The notes under the pieces were generated by a model. It saw nothing but the letters and a program-made list of their open reading frames with translations, was not told where the DNA came from and searched no databases. A stretch of DNA of 64,000 nucleotides from Colias croceus (Eukaryota > Arthropoda > Insecta > Lepidoptera > Pieridae): positions 8,568,501 to 8,632,500 of the forward strand of contig NC_059558.1 of the NCBI RefSeq assembly GCF_905220415.1, given 5' to 3'. Made by a program: the position numbers and the translations under genes. Below, piece by piece: positions 61,601 through 64,000 of this stretch. The first letter of the stretch is position 1, and each line of letters opens with the position of its first letter.

Positions 61601-63885
61601 TAGCGCGCACGAGCAAATTTATCTCCGCAACTATTTTGTCTCTCCCATCAATTGTATGGAGAGTTGCGTCGCTACTGCGCGCACTTTCATACTAGCCCAT
61701 GGGTGGAGAGACAAAATAGTTGCGGAGAGAAAGTTGCTCGTGCGCGCTACCTCTTACGCATACCAACACATTTAGCGATTCATTTTCATGTTATAGAAGG
61801 TTGCGATGGATAATTAATAAAACAAAAACAGTATACTACAAATATTTTTTTTTTTTTTTTCATCAAATTACTTAACAAGGGTAACCTAATACAAAGATGC
61901 TACTCTTAAGGCACATGGCAGCTAGCGCGCGGCAGAGACTGCTCCAACACGGAGGAAGTGGAGCTTGAGCTAGCGGAAGCATTGCGCGGCTCGTGCGAGG
62001 GGCTCATGGTGAAAGCTCTCACCGGGGATAAAGCCCGGTATGACATAGCAAGGCGCTCTCATAATTGGCTCAAGGTAAGGAATATCATATGCGTTTTGGA
62101 AGTTGTTTTATTTGGTGGTACATATTACGTGAATTTCTGGACAAATTTTCTGGACACGCACATGTAACTAAAAATATTGTTGTTCAACACTAATGTTTTT
62201 TACATATCACATTATTAAAATATTCATTATTTTCTACTTTGTTTCCTCGTTTTAATTTTAAAATGCTGTGCTCTACCTGTGTATAAATGAATATCCTTTT
62301 TCCAGTTGAAAAAGGACTACCTAGAGGGTTGCGGGGACAGTATCGACGCGGTGGTGATCGGCGCGTACGAGGGCCGCGGAAAACGTGCGGGACGCTTCGG
62401 GGGCTTCCTGCTCGCTGCAAGAGAACCCAGTGCGGACTGCTACCAGACATTGTGCAAGATCGGCACTGGGTTTAGCGACGAGCAGCTGACTGCTTTCACC
62501 GAAGCGTTAAAGCCACACGTTATCTCCGCTCCGCCTAGTTACTACAGGTGCGTACGCGTACTTTTTGTGTTGTACTTTTGATATACTTTTTGACGTGACA
62601 ACGTCTTATAATTTGATAGAGCCGCCTGCACGCACGAAAAAACATGACTCATGCGGCGTTACCTCGCTCTGAGGCGTTCTATGTAAGGCTTGAAGTGCGA
62701 GCGAGAGCGCGGAACGAACGACGAAGCACAATCGGACGTTGTCACGTTCAACTATCGTCAGTAAACCGACTTTACAGACAACCAATTTTTTTTTGTGTTT
62801 AATATTTTTGTTGTGTGTGAGTGCAGCTACTCGAGCAGCGTACAGCCGGACGTGTGGCTGGAGCCGGCAGCGGTGTGGGAGGTGCGGTGCGCGGACCTGT
62901 CGCTGTCGCCCGCGCACCGCGCCGCGCTCGGCCGCCTCGAGCGGGACCGCGGCGTGTCGCTGCGCTTCCCCAGGTGCGCACTAACACGCATAAAATACAG
63001 ACACACTCATAAAATACGGAAACACTAATAAAATACAGAAACACTCATAAAATACAGAAACATTCATAAAATACAGAAACACTCATCGCGTACAGACTCA
63101 CTCATAAAATACGGAAACACTCATAAAATACAGAAACACTCATCGCGTACAGACTTACTTATAAAATACGGAAACACTCATAAAATACAGAAACACTCAT
63201 TTAATACAGAAACATTCATAAAATACAGAAACACTCATCGCGTACAGACTCACTCATAAAATACGGAAACACTCATAAAATACAGAAACACTCATCGCGT
63301 ACAGACACACTCATAAAATACGGAAACACTCATAAAATCAGAAACACTCATCGCGTACAGACTCACTCATAAAATACGGAAACACTCATAAAATACAGAA
63401 ACACTCATCGCGTACACTCACTCATAAAATACGGAAACACTCATAAAATACAGAAACACTCATCGCGTACAGACACACTCATAAAATACGGAAACACTCA
63501 TAAAATACAGAAACACTCATAAAATACATAAACATTCATAAAATACAGAAACACTCACAAAATACAGAAACACTCGTCGCATACAAACACACTCAGCGCT
63601 CCGCCTCACTCAAGAACTATACACGCAACTAAGCGCCCCACATTACTTTATTCGTATTTTTGTAACTAATTATTACATATTTCAGCGATATAATGTATAT
63701 TGATGAGACAATTTTTTTTCGTAAATTAATAAAATAATTTTCAATATTCCAGATTCATCCGCGTGCGAGAAGACAAGACTCCGGAGCAGGCGACGACGGC
63801 GCAACAAATCGTAGAGATGTATCTCTCACAAGATCAAGTTAAGAATACCACGAGAGCCGCGCCCTGTGAAGACGATTTCTACTAA
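46449..63885 (+). CDS. LIG1: DNA ligase 1 (ATP-dependent), 16 coding exons
   Basis: Exons: 46449-46661, 46837-46890, 46964-47047, 47255-47642, 48170-48424, 48983-49186, 49856-49940, 50099-50243, 56832-57022, 57301-57432, 60408-60528, 60926-61088, 61911-62074, 62306-62547, 62827-62973 and 63753-63885. The 2721 nt code for 906 residues (human LIG1 has 919). All junctions are GT-AG and phases agree. Ligase motifs in order: I (KYDGER, adenylated lysine about K551), III (LDCEAVAYD), IIIa (FVFDLLYYNG), IV (CEGLMVK), V (WLKLKKDYL) and VI (LRFPRFIRVRED). The DNA-binding domain precedes them (exons 5-8). A Lys/Ser-rich disordered region with KKSKRRR as a nuclear signal fills exons 3-4. The enzyme seals Okazaki fragments and repair nicks. 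A presequence plus an internal ATG before a PIP box suggests both mitochondrial and nuclear forms. An AATAAA lies at 63901-63906. Confidence 0.96.
46837..46890 (+). CDS. LIG1: LIG1 exon 2
   Basis: Eighteen codons (DNSITDENESPVTNGTEK), phase 0 at both ends, between TTACAG and GTAAGA. It is acidic and disordered linker, so in-frame skipping would be tolerated. Confidence 0.8.
46964..47047 (+). CDS. LIG1: LIG1 exon 3
   Basis: Twenty-eight codons beginning KAKRIRSESSGSDSVDD, phase 0 at both ends. The Ser/Asp-rich segment looks like casein-kinase-type phosphorylation sites, as in LIG1 amino-terminal regions. Confidence 0.8.
47255..47642 (+). CDS. LIG1: LIG1 exon 4 (NLS and Lys/Ser-Pro linker)
   Basis: It opens with KKSKRRRIVSSGSESE, a probable nuclear localisation signal, then many K-S-P repeats. 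It ends at ATLTP with one base of the next codon. The donor GTATGT is at 47643. Confidence 0.88.
47704..47997 (-). mobile_element. P-element-like THAP-carrying short element, copy 2
   Basis: A 294-bp copy in LIG1 intron 4, inverted relative to copy 1 and bounded by CATTGA and TCAATG. Its 8-bp target duplication TTTCTCTC (47696-47703 and 47998-48005) is perfect. On the minus strand the same PSCVLRYCTNNTEKCKGIT coding stretch ends at a GTAAGT donor, but the initiator ATG is changed to AAG. It therefore looks like a retained first exon and splice donor of a longer ancestor. Confidence 0.78.
48170..48424 (+). CDS. LIG1: LIG1 exon 5 (start of DNA-binding domain)
   Basis: It encodes ADYNPAKSKYNPINDACW and PYLALAKTLEAIEATSAR, then LSNYFRSVIVLTPEDLLPSI, the first helices of the ligase DNA-binding domain. 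It is bounded by TTGCAG and GTAAGA. Confidence 0.95.
48795..48950 (+). mobile_element. RTE-like LINE 3' tail in LIG1 intron 5
   Basis: Same family as 12351-12530, ending just 32 nt before LIG1 exon 6. Its T-rich end may now supply part of that intron's 3' region. Confidence 0.6.
48983..49186 (+). CDS. LIG1: LIG1 exon 6
   Basis: It encodes GMAETYIMKAVGQCTGRS, GDLGLVAEQARATQRTM and LRRVFTALKEVAAESG, the part of the DNA-binding domain with the conserved GLVAE block. It is much more GC-rich than the flanking introns. The donor GTGAGTG is followed after 15 nt by the repeated element at 49202. Confidence 0.95.
49202..49570 (+). mobile_element. THAP-start repeat element, copy B, in LIG1 intron 6
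   Basis: Homologous to 27627-28170 and in the same sense orientation. It also starts 15 nt after a GTGAGTG donor (LIG1 exon 6). It carries MVRYCAVYGCISLEI and lacks the fold-back insertion of copy A. An antisense GAGGTAAGA-type donor is kept in both copies, so the ancestor may have had divergent transcripts. Confidence 0.65.
49856..49940 (+). CDS. LIG1: LIG1 exon 7
   Basis: An 85-nt exon giving HASVNKKIGKIQSLYVACRF and SEARYLIR, matching the KKIDIIKSLFVACRHSEARF region of human LIG1. Acceptor TTTACAG, donor GTTAGT. Confidence 0.94.
50099..50243 (+). CDS. LIG1: LIG1 exon 8
   Basis: It encodes SLEGKLRIGLAEQSVLQALA and EIDVAGKMSAEQFK, the end of the DNA-binding domain (human SLSGKLRLGLAEQSVLAALS). 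It is phase 0 at its end. Read-through enters the minisatellite and meets a stop near 50435. Confidence 0.95.
50299..56745 (+). repeat. 6.4-kb minisatellite of a 14-bp unit in LIG1 intron 8
   Basis: The consensus unit is ACACGACACTTCAC, repeated roughly 450 times. Common variants have AAACACGACACTTC, GAACACGACACTTC, a 13-bp CTCAAACACGACA, a 16-bp form with an extra AC, and a rarer CTCCATCCAGACA unit. The plus strand is almost devoid of G except in the single ACGAC per unit. It fills nearly all of the 6588-bp intron and ends 86 nt before exon 9. Larger blocks of the array are themselves duplicated. Confidence 0.97.
56832..57022 (+). CDS. LIG1: LIG1 exon 9
   Basis: It encodes ARVDEYALTIKTTYCECPNY, HGVEELPKHCRLTPGVPLKP and MLAHPTRAVADLFTR, the segment just before the adenylation core (human LSPGIPLKPMLAHPTR). 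The acceptor CACACAG lies just past the 14-bp array. Confidence 0.95.
57301..57432 (+). CDS. LIG1: LIG1 exon 10 (catalytic lysine, motif I)
   Basis: It encodes FENELFTCEWKYDGERAQIH and IFSRNQENNTT. The lysine of KYDGER forms the covalent AMP adduct. Acceptor TTCCAG, donor GTGAGT. Confidence 0.97.
57669..58971 (-). mobile_element. Mariner-type DD41D transposon, apparently complete
   Basis: This 1303-bp element is flanked by TA (57667-57668 and 58972-58973). Its terminal inverted repeats match for about 45 bp, sharing GTGGCCCAGAAAGACCG, with mismatches only at the second and third outer bases and one inner base. It encodes one uninterrupted transposase. It lies in LIG1 intron 10, antisense to the gene. 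Intact repeats and frame suggest recent insertion. Confidence 0.92.
57784..58860 (-). CDS. Mariner-family transposase (DD41D), 358 aa
   Basis: It cuts and re-inserts its own element using a metal-dependent DDE/D domain. The amino-terminal half has helix-turn-helix features (QRAQIVEIYF, SQSTINRLVANF), a GRPR-like GPGRHR, then a second HTH region. Catalytic residues: D158 in MSDEAHF, D249 in WFQQDGATAH and D291 in SPDLTAPDCFLWG. The last two are 41 residues apart, so it belongs to the DD41D branch of the Tc1/mariner superfamily rather than classical DD34D mariner. The frame has no stop or frameshift and a normal length. Whether it is expressed or active cannot be judged. Confidence 0.92.
   Translation of the reverse strand: MEQYTIEQRAQIVEIYFSNQRSIVLTQRAYRRQFNVRVAPSQSTINRLVANFRERGAVRNLPGPGRHRTVHTADNIQVVQESIREDPETSTRRRSSQLGLSRTSLQRILHTIGLFPYKIQLVQELKPTDYQQRLDYAIYFQQKAQENPNFIHNLIMSDEAHFQLNGFVNKQNCRIWATENPRVLHQRQLHPVKCTVWCGVSSERIIGPFFFENEQGVAISVNGDRYRAMLQNFVRPAVENHPQIWFQQDGATAHTARATMTLLRDIFGERIISRNSNFNWPPRSPDLTAPDCFLWGYLKGKVYVNKPRTIEELKTNIREEINNIPPEVLRKVMENVLERAHLCEAEYGHHLRDIIFNN
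59169..59983 (+). mobile_element. Tigger/pogo-like element, internally deleted
   Basis: An 815-bp element with ends CAGTAGAACCCGTTTAA and, reversed, CAGTAAAACCCGTTTAA, flanked by TA. Multiple CGCTTAATACGAT-like subterminal repeats are typical of pogo/Tigger elements. It keeps only the carboxyl end of a transposase (see 59456). Confidence 0.82.
59456..59644 (+). pseudogene. Carboxyl-terminal remnant of a Tigger transposase
   Basis: The stretch reads NNTQEEAQSGNDQKEDES then ILTYAQALSAVNDLRRDVTS and a stop. An acidic spacer followed by an A-L-x-x-L-R helix is how pogo/Tigger transposases commonly end. The DNA-binding and catalytic parts are missing, so it is a relic. Confidence 0.6.
60408..60528 (+). 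CDS. LIG1: LIG1 exon 11 (motif III)
   Basis: It encodes KYPDVIGRLPSLLKDTVKSC and VLDCEAVAYDVEKKQILPFQ, holding the metal-binding acidic motif III. It follows the transposon-filled intron 10. Confidence 0.95.
60735..60840 (+). repeat. Dispersed repeat shared with 24640-24750
   Basis: GTCTCTTTTTCGCTCATGAC and ATGCCATCTCACTTTGACGT match the other copy in order and spacing. Confidence 0.5.
60926..61088 (+). CDS. LIG1: LIG1 exon 12 (motif IIIa)
   Basis: It encodes ILSTRKRKDAQESEIKVQVC, IFVFDLLYYNGQALVKLPLQ and ERRQLLRDNFNEVEG. Acceptor TTACAG, donor GTATGT, leaving in phase 1. Confidence 0.95.
61395..61830 (+). mobile_element. RTE-like tail fragments in LIG1 intron 12
   Basis: GAAATCGGTCCACTAGTTTC with ACTAGCGG marks one fragment end. 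A second fragment with AAAATTGGTTCAGTTGTTTT is split by the MITE at 61597-61753 and resumes at GCATACCAACACATTTAG. Confidence 0.45.
61597..61753. mobile_element. 157-bp MITE with TTA target duplication
   Basis: Inverted ends sharing TAGCGCGCACGAGCAA continue for about 45 bp and include CCGCAACTATTTTGTCTC. TTA flanks both sides, as for PIF/Harbinger elements. It is inserted into an RTE-like tail in LIG1 intron 12. Confidence 0.78.
61911..62074 (+). CDS. LIG1: LIG1 exon 13 (motif IV)
   Basis: It encodes TWQLARGRDCSNTEEVELEL and AEALRGSCEGLMVKALTGDK, then ARYDIARRSHNWLK. The acceptor at 61909-61910 was chosen because only it keeps the phase and gives the same 27-residue spacing before CEGLMVK as human LIG1. 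An in-phase AG at 61924-61925 would be five residues shorter. Confidence 0.88.
62306..62547 (+). CDS. LIG1: LIG1 exon 14 (motif V, OB fold)
   Basis: It encodes LKKDYLEGCGDSIDAVVIGA, YEGRGKRAGRFGGFLLAARE and CKIGTGFSDEQLTAFTEALK. The two lysines of motif V and the GRGKRAGRFGGF block of the OB-fold domain are intact. Confidence 0.96.
62592..62749. mobile_element. Short inverted-repeat element in LIG1 intron 14
   Basis: It is bounded by GACGTGACAACGTC and, reversed, GAACGTGACAACGTC. The interior is GC-rich with a CGAGCGAGAGCGCGGAACG stretch. It fits a small non-autonomous DNA element. The exact ends and target duplication were not resolved. Confidence 0.55.
62827..62973 (+). CDS. LIG1: LIG1 exon 15
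   Basis: It encodes YSSSVQPDVWLEPAAVWEVR, CADLSLSPAHRAALGRLERD and RGVSLRFPR. It is strongly GC-rich. The overlapping frames on both strands are shadows. Motif VI begins at its end. Confidence 0.95.
62980..63600 (+). repeat. 19-bp minisatellite with 57-bp higher-order period in LIG1 intron 15
   Basis: The unit AAACACTCATAAAATACAG and relatives ending ACGG, or with CATCGCGTACAG, alternate in an ordered triplet, so that a 57-bp block recurs about seven times between roughly 63080 and 63500. It begins directly after the exon 15 donor. Like the array in intron 8 it is A/C-rich on the coding strand. Confidence 0.93.
63753..63885 (+). CDS. LIG1: LIG1 exon 16 (motif VI, stop)
   Basis: It completes motif VI with FIRVREDKTPEQATTAQQIV and ends CEDDFY before TAA at 63883-63885, much as human LIG1 ends in an acidic DPEDTY. 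Acceptor TTCCAG. Confidence 0.95.
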
Positions 63886-63900
63886 ATTCAATATATAAAA

Positions 63901-63906
63901 AATAAA
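63901..63906 (+). terminator. LIG1: LIG1 polyadenylation signal
   Basis: An AATAAA stands 16 nt after the stop codon, followed within about 40 nt by T- and GT-rich sequence, as expected of a cleavage and polyadenylation site. The 3' untranslated region would be very short. Confidence 0.65.
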
Positions 63907-64000
63907 TCAACATAATATGTATATGTCATTTTCGACTGTATTGTATGTGTCATAGAGTCCTTTATAGTTGAAAAAAGATAATTATTTAATAATGATTAGG

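Noticed and set aside
62606..63044. Frames on both strands around LIG1 exon 15
   Set aside because: GC-rich shadows. The exon frame matches ligase and the others match nothing.

Overview
This window is nuclear DNA of an insect, most likely a moth or butterfly (Lepidoptera). It is AT-rich and its genes are split into many exons with GT-AG introns. The intergenic and intronic DNA is full of small DNA transposons, tRNA-derived SINE and RTE-like LINE tails typical of lepidopteran genomes. The species cannot be named from the sequence alone. There is no sign of bacterial gene organisation.

Two complete protein-coding genes lie head to head around a gap of about 770 bp (45681-46448). On the minus strand, nine coding exons from 45680 down to 26198 encode a TENT4/TRF4-type non-canonical poly(A) polymerase (PAPD5/PAPD7 family, about 619 residues). 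On the plus strand, sixteen coding exons from 46449 to 63885 encode DNA ligase 1 (906 residues), with every catalytic motif present. The first LIG1 exon begins with a mitochondrial-type presequence, followed by an internal ATG directly before a PCNA-binding box. This suggests one gene makes both mitochondrial and nuclear ligase. The gap holds a perfect E2F-type site on the ligase side.

Layout: 1-17370 has no recognisable coding exon and holds dispersed repeats. 17371-17518 is a candidate non-coding first exon of a further minus-strand gene, whose first intron would then fill the left end. 18406-18675 is a SINE. About 21300-26197 probably includes the TENT4 3' untranslated region. 26198-45680 is TENT4, with two introns of about 7 kb. 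46449-63885 is LIG1.

The introns hold the most unusual material. LIG1 intron 8 is almost entirely a 6.4-kb minisatellite of a 14-bp unit with internal higher-order duplications. LIG1 intron 15 holds a second minisatellite with a 57-bp higher-order period. LIG1 intron 10 carries an intact DD41D mariner and a Tigger/pogo remnant nested inside another TA-flanked element. Two different families of short elements carry what looks like the first half of a THAP zinc-finger exon, and each is present in both genes. One family has P-element-like 8-bp target duplications. The other starts exactly 15 nt after a 5' splice site in both genes, in sense orientation, which raises the possibility of introner-like behaviour.
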